Shown here: piece after piece, positions 18,040-27,573 of the stretch
Layout of the letters: every line of letters starts with the position of its first letter
Numbering within the stretch: position 1 is the first letter of the stretch
Source: an uncultured Verrucomicrobia subdivision 3 bacterium
GTDB taxonomy: Bacteria > Verrucomicrobiota > Verrucomicrobiia > Limisphaerales > UBA11358
Assembly (NCBI GenBank): GCA_903872345.1
Contig: CAIQKM010000166.1
Coordinates: 1 to 64,000 of the forward strand
Direction: 5' to 3'
Length of the DNA: 64,000 nucleotides
Notes under the pieces: generated by a model
Told to the model about the DNA's origin: nothing
The model's input: only the letters and a program-made list of their open reading frames with translations
The model's database searches: none
Position numbers and translations under genes: made by a program

Positions 18040-19251
18040 ATGAAGAAAAATCTCCTTCTTCCCCTGATACTGGTGGCTGGATTTTGTACCGCCGCCGGGC
18101 GCGCCCAGACGAATCCGATCGAATCGGATGCCAACCTGAAGAATACCACCACGCACGTGGTGATGGAGCGTCAGGTCATTGAAACCACCAAAACCTACCA
18201 GCAGGACACCCCGCGCGATACCCAGCGCAAGATTGCCATCATTGTGGAAAACCGCGCCGCCGCCGGCCTGAATGACAAGGTGGCCGTGCTCGAAGATCTC
18301 GTCACCAGCCGTGTCGCCGGCAAAGGGTTGTCGGTCATCTCGCGCGATGTGGTCACGCGGTCCCTGAAAAATTACGCCACGGGCAACAACACCAGCGGGG
18401 AATTAAATGCCGTGGACCAGGCGCTGGAAAGCGGCACCACGGCCCTGAACCTCGCCCAAACCCTGGGCGCGGATTACATCCTCGTTCCCGCCATCACCAG
18501 CCTCGGCACGGAAACCAAAACCTACAATGGCAATGGCATCGCCACCGTGAATGTCACCCACCGACTGCGCGTAACCTACAAAATTGTGGATGCCGGCACC
18601 GGCGGCGCCGTGCGTGGCGACACCGTGATTGCCGAAAAAACCACCCGCCAGACCGCCAACGTCCAGACGGAAGATACCGATGTGCTCAATGACCTGCTCG
18701 ATGACGCGGCCCAACAACTCGCCGATACCATTGTCCAAAGCGCCGGCACCCTCGCCGCCACCACCGCCAAGGCGGATCAGGTGACATTCCGGGTCAGTTG
18801 CACCCTTGCCGACCCGCAGAACCAGCCGGTGGAGATTCCCCCACTCTACCTCACCACGGATAACACGGTGGTGCTGACCAATCCCCCGGTGCCGGTTCAG
18901 GCGCTGGATGTGACCGTGGAACTGGATGGCGTGGTCCTCGGCTCCGCTCCAGGTGAATTCAAAGCCCGCCCCGGCCTCCATAAAATCCGCCTGAACCGCG
19001 AAGGGACCGGCACTTGGGAACGCACCATCAACGTGAGCGAAGGCCAGAATCTGCGCGTGGCCTTGCAACTCACCGCCGACAGCTTTGCGCGCTGGACCGC
19101 CACCACCTCATTCCTGGCGGATCTGGTAAACGGTAAAAAACTTACCGACGCCCAGGTAAAAGTTTATGAAGGTCTGGCCAAGTTTTTAAGCGAAAGCCAT
19201 TACCGCGTGGACACCAAGGAAAATCTTCAATTTCACAAGAGCCTGCTTTAA
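18040..19251 (+). CDS. Exported CsgG/LpoB-fold protein with PEGA-like domain
   Basis: After a signal peptide (about 1-22, ending GRAQ) comes a domain resembling CsgG and LpoB: KIAIIVENRAAAGL, then DKVAVLEDLVTSRVAGKGLS and VISRDVV near residues 60-105, followed by LGADYILVPAI near 150. From about 285 to 345 a PEGA-like beta domain is seen (VTVELDGVVLGSAPG, then PGLHKIRLNREG). The ATG at 18040 was chosen because the signal peptide starts there. No lipobox is seen. It probably acts in the periplasm or at the outer membrane. Confidence 0.72.
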   Translation: MKKNLLLPLILVAGFCTAAGRAQTNPIESDANLKNTTTHVVMERQVIETTKTYQQDTPRDTQRKIAIIVENRAAAGLNDKVAVLEDLVTSRVAGKGLSVISRDVVTRSLKNYATGNNTSGELNAVDQALESGTTALNLAQTLGADYILVPAITSLGTETKTYNGNGIATVNVTHRLRVTYKIVDAGTGGAVRGDTVIAEKTTRQTANVQTEDTDVLNDLLDDAAQQLADTIVQSAGTLAATTAKADQVTFRVSCTLADPQNQPVEIPPLYLTTDNTVVLTNPPVPVQALDVTVELDGVVLGSAPGEFKARPGLHKIRLNREGTGTWERTINVSEGQNLRVALQLTADSFARWTATTSFLADLVNGKKLTDAQVKVYEGLAKFLSESHYRVDTKENLQFHKSLL

Positions 19252-19280
19252 CCTCATCGCATCTGATATCTTTGACGACC

Positions 19281-20195
19281 ATGAATAAATCCATTTTCAA
19301 AACCGGCCTGGCCCTGCTGGCCGCCGTCGCTCTTCCCGCCTTGGCGTATGCCCAGGAAAAAGCCACCATTGCCATTGCCTCCATCAAACCCACGCCGTCG
19401 CTGGTCAGCGCCCTGCGCCCGGATAAAAAGACCTCGCTTGACCGCATCGTCGAATCGCTCGACAGCCAGCTGGTGGATCGCATCAGCGCCACGCGGAAAT
19501 TTGACGTGGTGGGCCGCACCGACCTGAACGAGGTGCTGAAGGAACAGGATCTCGGCGCCTCCGGCAACGTGGATGCCAAGACCGCCGCCAAGGCCGGCAA
19601 GCTCGCCGGGGCCAAATATCTGCTCGTGGCCACCGTGGACGACTTTCAGGATTATGTGGAAACCGCCACGTTTGAAGGCACCGGCCGCACCGCCACCAAG
19701 CGCGTCTTCCGTTTCTCCATTGTCGGCAAAATCTATGATTCCTCCACCGGCAAGCTGCTGGAATCCGCCAACTTCCAGACCGGCAACGATGAGTTCAAGC
19801 AGATCCAGCAGGAACGCAGTTACTCCGTGAAGGACGGCGAACTCAGCGATGAGATGATGGTGGCCGTGGCCCAGACCTCCGCCACGCGCATCGCCACCCA
19901 CGTGGCTGATGTCATCTTCCCACCCAAAGTGCTCATCCGGCGTGATAATGTTGTGACCATCAACCGCGGCGAAGGCGGCGGCGTGGCCGTTGGCGATATA
20001 TTCAATGTCTTTGCCCAAGGCGAAGAATTGAAGGACCCGGACACCGGCGAAGTCCTCGGCCGCGAAGAGGTCAAGGTCGGCAAAGTGAAAATCTCCCAGG
20101 TAAATCCCAAGACCTCCCTCGCGGATATCGTGGAGGACACCGGCATTGACAAGGGAGCCGTGTTGCACAAAGTCCAGCCCCCGGCTGTGCCCTGA
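19281..20195 (+). CDS. Exported CsgG-family protein
   Basis: A signal peptide (1-25, cleavage after AYA) precedes a CsgG-type domain: SLDSQLVDRISATRKFDVVG and RTDLNEVLKEQDL near residues 54-87, AKAGKLAGAKYLLVATVDDF near 103-122. This is the TolB-N-like/CsgG fold. The last 80 residues, NRGEGGGVAVGDIFNVFAQG onward, look like a beta-barrel-like FlgT-type C-terminal domain. True CsgG is a lipoprotein pore for curli; this one lacks the lipobox Cys and no curli genes are nearby, so curli export is unlikely. Confidence 0.78.
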   Translation: MNKSIFKTGLALLAAVALPALAYAQEKATIAIASIKPTPSLVSALRPDKKTSLDRIVESLDSQLVDRISATRKFDVVGRTDLNEVLKEQDLGASGNVDAKTAAKAGKLAGAKYLLVATVDDFQDYVETATFEGTGRTATKRVFRFSIVGKIYDSSTGKLLESANFQTGNDEFKQIQQERSYSVKDGELSDEMMVAVAQTSATRIATHVADVIFPPKVLIRRDNVVTINRGEGGGVAVGDIFNVFAQGEELKDPDTGEVLGREEVKVGKVKISQVNPKTSLADIVEDTGIDKGAVLHKVQPPAVP

Positions 20196-20257
20196 ATCCG
20201 CCATCATCGGGAGGCTGATATAACGCTGTTAATCAGAAACCAAACCATACCGCCAAA

Positions 20258-21670
20258 ATGAACCTCGCGCTGATCAAAATCGTCCGCTGTGCCCTGCCCC
20301 TCGTGGCGGCGGCCCTGTTTGCCACTGGCTGCCAGACGTATCAGCAGCAGAATAAAGTCATTGTTTACTGGAATCAGGGCGACCTGACCAATGCCGTTGT
20401 GGAGGCCAAGAAACAGGCTGATCACAATGCCAACGACAAGGACGCCATCATCTGGCGGCTGGAGGACGGTGCCGTGCTGCGCGCCGCCGGTCTCTATGGC
20501 GACAGCAACCAGGCGTTCGACGAGGCGCAAAACAAGATTGATGACTATGCGCTCAAGGCCAAGGTCAGCGTGAGCGATGAGGCGGGCGCCCTGCTCTCCA
20601 ACCAGGCCAACCTGCCCTATGAAGGCCGTTCCTATGACGGCATCATGCTCAACACTTACAAGGCCCTGAACTACCTCGCACTCGGCGATCCCGACAAGGC
20701 CCGCCCCGAAATCATCCGCGCCTACCAGCGCCAGCAGGACGCCGTGGAAGCCAACAAAAAGCGGATCGAAAAGACCCAGGAAGCGGCGGACAAGAGCAAG
20801 GACAAGGCCACGATGGACAAGGCGCAAAACGACTCCAAATTCCAATCGCAGATCGTCGGCGTCACTTCCAATCTGGACAAAGTGAACGTTTATGCCGATT
20901 ACGTGAATCCCTTCACCGTGTATCTGGACGGCCTCTACTTTCTGGCCAACGCCGCCGATGGCTCGGATTTGGAACGTGCCCGGAAATCCTTTGAACGCGC
21001 TTCCGCCTTTGCCCCGGATAACGATTACGTGAAGCAGGATCTCGCCACGGCCACGGATGTGGCCAATGGCAAGCCGCTGACGCCCGCCACCTATGTGATT
21101 TTCGAAACCGGCTGCGCCCCGGAACGCGGGCAGATCCGCATTGATATTCCCATCATCGTTTCGAAGGTTTCCTATGTCGGCGCGGCTTTCCCCACCCTGA
21201 AATTGAACGGTAATTACACCCCCACCCTTTTGGTCACCGCTAGCGGAACTACGGCCAACACCAAGCCGGTGGCCAGCATGGACGGCATCGTGGCCCTGGA
21301 CTTCAAGAATGATCTTCCCGTCGTCATAACCAAAACCATTGCCTCCACGGTCACCAAGGCCGTGGCCGCCTATGCCGCCAACCAGGCCGCTCAGCAATCG
21401 GGCGGTGATATTGCCGGCCTGTTCATGCAACTGGGCACGGCGGTATATGAAGCCGCCGTCAATATTGCCGACGAACGCACCTGGACCACCCTGCCCAAGG
21501 AATTTCAAGTGGCCCGCATTGCCACCCCGGCCGACCGCAAGCTGGATCTCGCCACTCCCAACGGCATGCGTGCTTCGGTGACGGTCGGAGATGGTATTTT
21601 GAACGTGGTTTACGTAAAATCGATCAATACAGGAACACCGTTACTGGTGACCCAGTTTAAACTGAAATGA
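20258..21670 (+). CDS. COG3014-type lipoprotein with helical repeats
   Basis: A lipobox FATGC places the lipid Cys at residue 25. The N-terminal 250 residues form TPR-like helices (NAVVEAKKQADHN, ALNYLALGDPDKARPEIIRA) with a Lys/Glu-rich coiled segment near 165-190. The C-terminal part is mixed alpha/beta. This organisation fits the COG3014 lipoproteins that occur next to LpoB and YcfL homologues in some proteobacteria, and the same neighbours are present here. Its stop overlaps the next start (ATGA). Confidence 0.75.
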   Translation: MNLALIKIVRCALPLVAAALFATGCQTYQQQNKVIVYWNQGDLTNAVVEAKKQADHNANDKDAIIWRLEDGAVLRAAGLYGDSNQAFDEAQNKIDDYALKAKVSVSDEAGALLSNQANLPYEGRSYDGIMLNTYKALNYLALGDPDKARPEIIRAYQRQQDAVEANKKRIEKTQEAADKSKDKATMDKAQNDSKFQSQIVGVTSNLDKVNVYADYVNPFTVYLDGLYFLANAADGSDLERARKSFERASAFAPDNDYVKQDLATATDVANGKPLTPATYVIFETGCAPERGQIRIDIPIIVSKVSYVGAAFPTLKLNGNYTPTLLVTASGTTANTKPVASMDGIVALDFKNDLPVVITKTIASTVTKAVAAYAANQAAQQSGGDIAGLFMQLGTAVYEAAVNIADERTWTTLPKEFQVARIATPADRKLDLATPNGMRASVTVGDGILNVVYVKSINTGTPLLVTQFKLK

Positions 21671-22092
21671 AAAACATGAAGCACTTGGTTGTTTGTGCCG
21701 CCGGCGCCTTGGCGCTGGCCGTGACCGGCTGCGGCACCCCCGTCAACTCCGTTGAAAACGCCCAGAAGGAAGGGCAGCGCAATATGGTCGCCGACCAGCG
21801 CGTCATCAGCGATCCCGGCCTGAACCGGCACGTCAACATTGTCGGCGTCAACACCGCCATGACCCCCGGCGGCCTGCTCAGTGTGCAGGTGGAACTCCAG
21901 AATAACTCGCGTTCGCAGCACCGGTTCAACTACCAGTTTGAATGGTTCGATGCCAACGGCATGCAGGTGTCCAGCATCATTTCCGCCGTCACCCCCGCCC
22001 AGATCGAGGGCAAGGAAAGCAAATTTGTTTCCAGCATCGCCCCCACGCCCGGATGCAAGGATTTCCGTCTGAAACTGATTGATGCCGATTGA
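21667..22092 (+). CDS. YcfL-like (DUF1425) lipoprotein
   Basis: Lipobox AVTGC with Cys22. The mature domain is an immunoglobulin-like beta sandwich of the YcfL/DUF1425 type: LLSVQVELQNNSRSQHRFNY and QFEWFDANGMQV are its key strands. In Escherichia coli ycfL lies directly upstream of lpoB (ycfM), the same order as here. Function of YcfL is unknown; linkage to LpoB suggests a part in cell-wall synthase regulation. Confidence 0.8.
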   Translation: MKNMKHLVVCAAGALALAVTGCGTPVNSVENAQKEGQRNMVADQRVISDPGLNRHVNIVGVNTAMTPGGLLSVQVELQNNSRSQHRFNYQFEWFDANGMQVSSIISAVTPAQIEGKESKFVSSIAPTPGCKDFRLKLIDAD

Positions 22093-22127
22093 TTACGCTG
22101 CATTTATTTCATCACCTTAAATTCAAC

Positions 22128-22718
22128 ATGAAGACCAAAATACTCGTTCCCCTGGCCGCCGTCGGAGTTGCCCTCCTGGCCGGCTGCGCCACCGATGCCC
22201 ACTATGTCCAGACCGGCGGACGCGAAAACGTCGTCACCGTCAGCGGCATCAACATTCAGGATTACATCCAGGCCGCCAGCGCCTCCGTGACGAAGCTGCT
22301 CGCCGCCGGCGCGCTGGACCGCGTGCAAAACCCGCCCGCCGTGCTCGCCATGAGCCGGATCATCAACAACACCGGCCAGCAGATTGACACCGACCTGCTC
22401 ACCAAAAAAATCCGCGTCGCCCTGCTGCAAAGCGGCAAAGCCGTCACCACCACCACCTTTGGTCTGGGCGGTCAGGCCGAGGACCCGCTCGCCAAGGGCA
22501 TCCAGCAGGAACAAGAATTCACGAGCGACCAGAAGACCACCCGCACGCCGGACTTCAGCCTCTCGGGCAAGATCATCGAAACCGTCGCTCGCGCCGGCGA
22601 CACCCGCCAGTCCACCTACAGCTTCCAACTCTCGCTCACGGACAAGCAGGGTCTCGCGGTCTGGGAAGACGAAGAAGAAATCACCAAGCAAGGCAGCCGC
22701 GCCTCGGTGGGCTTCTAA
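22128..22718 (+). CDS. lpoB: LpoB-like penicillin-binding protein activator lipoprotein
   Basis: LpoB is an outer-membrane lipoprotein that reaches through the wall to stimulate the synthase PBP1B. Evidence is the lipobox LLAGC (Cys20), VLAMSRIINNTGQQIDTDLL near residues 75-94, SLSGKIIET and the conserved C-terminal TYSFQLSLTDKQGLAVWEDE. No long Pro-rich linker is present between lipid and domain, unlike the enterobacterial protein. I use ATG 22128, where the signal peptide begins. It is the last gene of the cluster and is followed by a terminator. A PBP1B gene is not in the window. Confidence 0.86.
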   Translation: MKTKILVPLAAVGVALLAGCATDAHYVQTGGRENVVTVSGINIQDYIQAASASVTKLLAAGALDRVQNPPAVLAMSRIINNTGQQIDTDLLTKKIRVALLQSGKAVTTTTFGLGGQAEDPLAKGIQQEQEFTSDQKTTRTPDFSLSGKIIETVARAGDTRQSTYSFQLSLTDKQGLAVWEDEEEITKQGSRASVGF

Positions 22719-22743
22719 GCATCCAAGATCAAATTCGATCACC

Positions 22744-22785
22744 CTGGCTGTAATGATTTCAACCGTTACAGCCAGTTTGACTTTT
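22744..22785 (+). terminator. Terminator of the LpoB/CsgG cluster
   Basis: CTGGCTGTAA (22744-22753) and TTACAGCCAG (22766-22775) form a perfect 10-bp stem with a 12-base loop, followed by TTTGACTTTT. It lies 25 bases after the lpoB stop. Confidence 0.8.
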
Positions 22786-22848
22786 GTGCCGAATACCGGA
22801 AGAAAGTCATGAACCGAAGTTGTAGCCAGCTTTCGGGCAGCGCGTGCA

Positions 22849-23316
22849 TCATGCTAGTCGCCTCGTTATCTTAAACAGTCGGGTTTTCAAACCAACGGAA
22901 CGCGCCAGTCTGGCCTGAGCCGCGTCGCAAGTCCAAAAACCATCCACGCCGGCCAGCAGATTCAGGCGGCGGGCGGCCGAGACGTGCAGATAATCACTGC
23001 TGCCGCAGTCAAAGTTTCGGGCCTTTTCCGCGCTTAATTCATCGGCGGCATCCAGCATATGGTCCGCTTTAAGGTCCTCCTGCCAGCGCAACCGGGCGGA
23101 GGTTTTTTCCGCCGCCCGCAGAGCCTGCCAGGCCGCCTCGCCGGCGCTGTCAATTCTCGCCAGGCGAAGGTTGTGCCTTAACTCATAACGCAGAAATATC
23201 CAATAAACAAAATCTGGCGCGTGCTTTTGCACCGCGGCGTCAACCTCGCCGGAGAATTCATCATCCGGATGCAGATAGGCAAAGAGCGCCGAGGTGTCAG
23301 CGTATACGAGTGGCAT
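22849..23316 (-). CDS. PIN-domain toxin (VapC-type)
   Basis: A 155-residue PIN domain protein, probably a Mg-dependent RNase toxin. The first acidic residue is Asp7 in VYADTSALFAYL; further conserved acids are Glu in YELRHN (about 64) and the Asp in CGSSDYLHVSAAR (about 117). Its start lies inside the 3' end of the antitoxin gene (20-base overlap), the usual coupling for such pairs. The RNA target cannot be predicted. Confidence 0.88.
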   Translation of the reverse strand: MPLVYADTSALFAYLHPDDEFSGEVDAAVQKHAPDFVYWIFLRYELRHNLRLARIDSAGEAAWQALRAAEKTSARLRWQEDLKADHMLDAADELSAEKARNFDCGSSDYLHVSAARRLNLLAGVDGFWTCDAAQARLARSVGLKTRLFKITRRLA

Positions 23317-23554
23317 AATGGCGTTTCTTTCGTTCGGCCAGGATCGGGTTCGGGCGCGTTGGGCCGCCTTTGGCCCGCACTTTCCTCACTTCCGCCATGA
23401 TTTCATCCCAAGACGGATCAATCTCCTCTTCGGCGGGAATCAGCCAGGCGGCAGGGCTGCCATTACGGATGATTTTCATCCGCTGCCCGCCTTTGGCCCG
23501 GTCAAGCATCAGCGCGGTTTGCTCGTGAAGTTGCTTGGAAGTGATCTCGGTCAT
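23297..23554 (-). CDS. Phd/YefM-type antitoxin
   Basis: An 85-residue protein with the Phd/YefM DNA-binding start: MTEITSKQLHEQTALMLDRA, then GGQRMKIIRNGSPAAWLIPA, followed by an acidic helix and a basic C-terminal tail that would wrap the toxin. I placed the start at ATG 23554; the frame stays open to 23734 but the extra 60 residues are unlike any antitoxin. It should repress its own promoter. It overlaps the PIN gene by 20 bases. Confidence 0.85.
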   Translation of the reverse strand: MTEITSKQLHEQTALMLDRAKGGQRMKIIRNGSPAAWLIPAEEEIDPSWDEIMAEVRKVRAKGGPTRPNPILAERKKRHYATRIR

Positions 23555-23724
23555 AGGTTGCAATAGACACCAAAAACGTGTCCACGTCAATATCAGGGTG
23601 GGGGCACACGAGTCGCGCGTGCCGTGTTCGGCGTCTGCCAAACACCTTTGCTCGCCATGAGAACGTGGCGGGTTGCCACCGTCTCTCTGGTTTGCGGGAT
23701 CAATATTGGCCGTCACCACCTCTC

Positions 23725-23764
23725 CAAAAAACAAAACCCCGGAACAGCCTTCGCCATTCCGGGG
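23725..23764 (-). terminator. Terminator of clpC
   Basis: CCCCGGAA (23737-23744) pairs with TTCCGGGG (23757-23764) around a 12-base loop. On the minus strand the stem is followed by TTTTGTTTTTTGG. It lies 20 bases past the clpC stop and is well oriented. Confidence 0.85.
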
Positions 23765-23783
23765 TGATTGAAACTAATTTCGC

Positions 23784-26300
23784 CTACGTGGCGATGGTAC
23801 CGGCACCCTCGATGCTCGCCTTTTGGGTGAACACCAGTTTGCCGTTCTCGGCGGTCACGTGGATCAGGTCGCCTTCGTGCAGCACGCCTTTGAGGATTTC
23901 CTCGGCGAGCGGGTCTTCGAAGAAACGTTCCACGGCCCGGCGCATCGGGCGCGCGCCGTATTGCGGATCGTAACCCTTCTCCACCAGCAGGTCGCGGGCC
24001 TTGTCGTCCATCTCCAGCTTGAGATTGCGGCGGCGCAGGCGTTCCAACACCTTTTCCACTTCCAGACCGAGAATCTGGATGAGGTCGGGCTTGGTGAACG
24101 TGCGGAACACGATCAGATCGTCCAGGCGGTTCAGGAATTCGGGACGGAACATGCGCTTGGCTTCTTCCAGCACGCGTTCCCGCGCCTTTTCATAGGTGCT
24201 CTCGTCCGTGATGGGCGCGAAGCCGAGCGTGGACTGCTTCTTGATGGTGTCGGAACCAACGTTCGACGTCATCAGAATGATCGTGTTGCGGAAGCTCACG
24301 GCGCGGCCGAGGCTGTCCGTCAGTTTGCCCTCTTCGAGAATCTGCAAGAGCATGTTCCAGACATCGGGATGCGCCTTTTCGATTTCATCGAAGAGCACCA
24401 CGGAATACGGATTGCGGCGCACCTTTTCGGTGAGCTGGCCGCCTTCTTCGTAGCCAACGTAGCCGGGGGGTGAACCCACCAGGCGCGACACGTTGAATTT
24501 CTCCATGTACTCGCTCATGTCGAGTTGGATGAGCGATTTGCTGTCGCCAAACATCTGTTCGGCCAGGGTCTTGGCCAGGAGGGTTTTGCCGACGCCGGTG
24601 GGGCCGAGCAACAGGAAGGTGCCGATGGGCCGGCGCGGGTCTTTGAGATCCGCACGGGAACGTTTCAGCGCCTTGCACAGCGCGGAGACGGCCTCTTTCT
24701 GGCCGACGACGACCTTTTCCATTTCCAATTCGACGGTAAGCAGGCGCTGCATTTCGCCCTGGCCCATGCGCTGTAGCGGAATGCCGGTCCACTTGGAAAC
24801 CACCTGCATCATGTCTTCCTCGTCCACTTTGATGCGTTTTTCATCGCCGCGTGCGCGCCATTCCTTGAGCAGGTTTTCCAGTTTTTCCTTGGTCTGCTTT
24901 TCCTTGTCGCGCATTTGCGCGGCGCCCTCGAAATCCTGGTTCTTGATGGCCTTTTCCTTCTGCACCTTGATCTCCTCGATCTCGGCTTCCACGGCCTTGA
25001 CTTCGGGGGGGCGGGTGAGCGTGGAAATGCGCGCGCGGGAACCGGCCTCATCCAGCACGTCAATCGCCTTGTCCGGCAGGAACCGGTCGGTGATATAACG
25101 GTCGGAGAGCTTCACGGCGGCTTCCACGGAGGCATCCGTGAACTCGGCCTTGTGATGTTCCTCGTACTTGTGGCGCAGGCCCTTCAAAATCTCGATGGCA
25201 TCATCCACGGACGGCGCCTCGACCTTGACGGATTGGAAGCGGCGTTCGAGCGCGGCATCCTTTTCGATATACTTGCGGTATTCGTTCAGGGTGGTGGCTC
25301 CCACACACTGCATCTCGCCGCGCGAGAGGGCGGGCTTGATGATGTTGCTGGCATCCATGGTGCCTTCGGCGGAGCCGGCGCCCACGATGGTGTGCAATTC
25401 GTCAATGAACAGAATGACGTTCTTGGCGCGGCGGATTTCATCCATCACGGCCTTGATGCGCTCCTCAAACTGGCCGCGATACTTGGTGCCCGCCACCATG
25501 AGGGCAAGATCCAGCGTGACCACGCGCTTGCTCAGGAGAATTTCCGGCACGTTGCCTTTGACAATTTCCTGGGCCAAACCTTCCACAATGGCCGTCTTGC
25601 CCACGCCCGCTTCGCCGAGCAGAACGGGATTGTTCTTAGTGCGGCGGCAGAGAATCTGGATGACTCGTTCGATTTCGTTTTTGCGGCCAATCACGGGATC
25701 CATTTCACCCTTGCGGGCGATTTCCGTCAGATCGCGACCGAAAGCCTTGAGTGCGGGGGTTTTAACTTCGCCCTTTTTCTCGCCGCCGGCGGCGCCGGAC
25801 TGCCCGGGCTGCTTTTCCTCGGAGGGTTCCCCGGCGGGCTGTTCCTCCCCGGCTTGCGCGGCAAAATTCGGATCAAGTTCGGCCAGCGTCTTCTGGCGGG
25901 CTTCTTCGATGTCCACATCCAGACTGCGCAGCACGCGCGCGGCCACGCCATCCCCCTCGCGCAGGAGGCCGAGCAACAGATGCTCGGTGCCGACGTAGGT
26001 GTGGTTGAGGTTCTTCGCCTCTTTTTGCGCCAGCGCGATGACCTTTTTGACGCGAGGCGTGTAGGGGATGTTGCCGGCCATTTTCTGGTCGGGACCCGTG
26101 CCCACCTGCTTCTCCACTTCCAGGCGGACGGTCTCCAGATCGAGCCCCATCTTTTGGAGGACGTTCACGGCCACGCCCTGGCCGAGTTTAATCAACCCGA
26201 GCAGCAGATGTTCGGTGCCTAGAAAGTTATGGTTCAGCCGGTCGGCTTCTTTCCGTGCCAGCGCCAGCACTTGCTGGGCGCGGGGCGTAAAATTGCTCAT
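23784..26300 (-). CDS. clpC: ATP-dependent Clp protease ATPase subunit ClpC
   Basis: A two-AAA+ unfoldase that feeds substrates to ClpP. The N domain (1-150) has the double repeat [20 protein letters not shown] and [23 protein letters not shown]1 has GEAGVGKT near 217, NBD2 GPTGVGKT near 565. Between them is a UVR-like segment ([20 protein letters not shown]), diagnostic for ClpC rather than ClpB or ClpA. An extra Glu/Gly/Lys-rich linker separates the N domain and NBD1. I place the start at ATG 26300 (MSNFTPRAQ); ATG 26315 is an equal alternative. A clpP gene is not in the window. Confidence 0.95.
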   Translation of the reverse strand: MSNFTPRAQQVLALARKEADRLNHNFLGTEHLLLGLIKLGQGVAVNVLQKMGLDLETVRLEVEKQVGTGPDQKMAGNIPYTPRVKKVIALAQKEAKNLNHTYVGTEHLLLGLLREGDGVAARVLRSLDVDIEEARQKTLAELDPNFAAQAGEEQPAGEPSEEKQPGQSGAAGGEKKGEVKTPALKAFGRDLTEIARKGEMDPVIGRKNEIERVIQILCRRTKNNPVLLGEAGVGKTAIVEGLAQEIVKGNVPEILLSKRVVTLDLALMVAGTKYRGQFEERIKAVMDEIRRAKNVILFIDELHTIVGAGSAEGTMDASNIIKPALSRGEMQCVGATTLNEYRKYIEKDAALERRFQSVKVEAPSVDDAIEILKGLRHKYEEHHKAEFTDASVEAAVKLSDRYITDRFLPDKAIDVLDEAGSRARISTLTRPPEVKAVEAEIEEIKVQKEKAIKNQDFEGAAQMRDKEKQTKEKLENLLKEWRARGDEKRIKVDEEDMMQVVSKWTGIPLQRMGQGEMQRLLTVELEMEKVVVGQKEAVSALCKALKRSRADLKDPRRPIGTFLLLGPTGVGKTLLAKTLAEQMFGDSKSLIQLDMSEYMEKFNVSRLVGSPPGYVGYEEGGQLTEKVRRNPYSVVLFDEIEKAHPDVWNMLLQILEEGKLTDSLGRAVSFRNTIILMTSNVGSDTIKKQSTLGFAPITDESTYEKARERVLEEAKRMFRPEFLNRLDDLIVFRTFTKPDLIQILGLEVEKVLERLRRRNLKLEMDDKARDLLVEKGYDPQYGARPMRRAVERFFEDPLAEEILKGVLHEGDLIHVTAENGKLVFTQKASIEGAGTIAT

Positions 26301-26407
26301 CGCTTCATCACTCATACTAGAAGTATTGTGCAACCATTCCGCCAATTTGTCCAACGCCAACCGAGATAAATGCGGCCGGAGCGGCAAAAAACCGGGCGGG
26401 CCGGAAG

Positions 26408-27556
26408 TCAGCCGGCCGCCGGCCGGCCATTGAGCGACCGGCTGGAAAAGGTTTTCCCCACCCGATCCCGCTGGAGGGTAAACCAGAAGGTGCTCCCCTT
26501 GCCGGTCTCGCTCTCCACCCCGATGTGCCCGCCATGGGCCTCCACGGCGAGCTTGCAGAACGCCAGGCCCAGCCCCACGCCGGACCGCCCGGACTGGCGT
26601 TCCAGCTGTTTGAATTTCTCAAAAATCAGGTCCTGCTGATTGCGTGGAATGCCGATCCCCTGATCGGAAACCTCCACCCGCACCAGCTTGTCCTGATCGG
26701 CGACGGCCACTTTAATGACCCCGTCGTCCGGGGAAAATTTCATGGCGTTATCCATCAGATTCTGCAGGACCCGACCGATCAAGTTACGGTCCACGGAAAC
26801 GGTGAAATGCCCCGGGCGGAGTATGTATTGAATGCTTTTCCGGCCCCGGACAATTTCATAATTGCCCACCACTTCCCGCAGCATTTCCGCCAGATCACAA
26901 GCCACGAGCTGCAACTCGATGTTCCCCTCTTCCAGTTTGCTGACCGTCAGCATCTCATCCGCCATGTGGATGACCCGGTTGGCATTGGTACGCGCGTGAG
27001 CCACATATTCCTTGGCCTTGGCCGAAAGGCCTTCCTGGTCAAACATCTGGAGCATATCAAGATAGCCGTCCAGGGACATCAGCGGGGAACGCATGTCATG
27101 CACGATCATATGCGTCAGATTATCGCGCAATTCCTCCAGCTTTTGCAGTTTGAGCAGGTTTTCCTGGAGCTGGATTTTTTGGCGGCGGAGTTCCAAATGC
27201 GTATGCACCCGCGCCTGCACCTCCTCCGCCTGAAAGGGTTTGGTCACATAATCCACTCCGCCGGCGTGGAATGCCTTGAGTTTGTCCTCGGTTTCGTGGA
27301 GGGCGCTAATGAAAATGACCGGAATATCTTGGAGGGCCGGCACCGCCTTGAGTTGGGCGCAGACTTCCAAACCGTCCATCTCGGGCATTTTGATATCAAG
27401 CAGGATCAGGTCCGGCAGGGAATGGGCGGCCGCCTGCAGGGCGATTTTGCCGCTGGCCGCCGGGCGCACGTGGTGGCCGGATTCCTTGAGAATGGCCGTC
27501 AGCAGCCGCAAATTCTCCGGCACATCATCCACAATCAATATGTTGGCATGGTTCAT
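26408..27556 (-). CDS. REC-histidine kinase (soluble response regulator/kinase hybrid)
   Basis: The protein starts with a receiver domain (1-120, Asp54 in LLDIKMPEM, Lys in TKPF near 107), then a coiled linker, HisKA with His153 in IVHDMRSPL, and an ATPase domain (about 260-370) with NLMDNAMKF and GVGLGLAF. It has no membrane segment, so it is a cytoplasmic kinase whose activity is probably set by phosphorylation of its own receiver. It is 17 bases downstream of the large hybrid kinase and likely receives phosphate from it. Confidence 0.93.
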   Translation of the reverse strand: MNHANILIVDDVPENLRLLTAILKESGHHVRPAASGKIALQAAAHSLPDLILLDIKMPEMDGLEVCAQLKAVPALQDIPVIFISALHETEDKLKAFHAGGVDYVTKPFQAEEVQARVHTHLELRRQKIQLQENLLKLQKLEELRDNLTHMIVHDMRSPLMSLDGYLDMLQMFDQEGLSAKAKEYVAHARTNANRVIHMADEMLTVSKLEEGNIELQLVACDLAEMLREVVGNYEIVRGRKSIQYILRPGHFTVSVDRNLIGRVLQNLMDNAMKFSPDDGVIKVAVADQDKLVRVEVSDQGIGIPRNQQDLIFEKFKQLERQSGRSGVGLGLAFCKLAVEAHGGHIGVESETGKGSTFWFTLQRDRVGKTFSSRSLNGRPAAG

Positions 27557-27573
27557 GATATTTCTCTCCCGGT

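Noticed and set aside
18040-20195. Curli secretion system
   Set aside because: CsgG-fold proteins are present but lack the lipobox, and no csgA/B/E/F-like genes are nearby.
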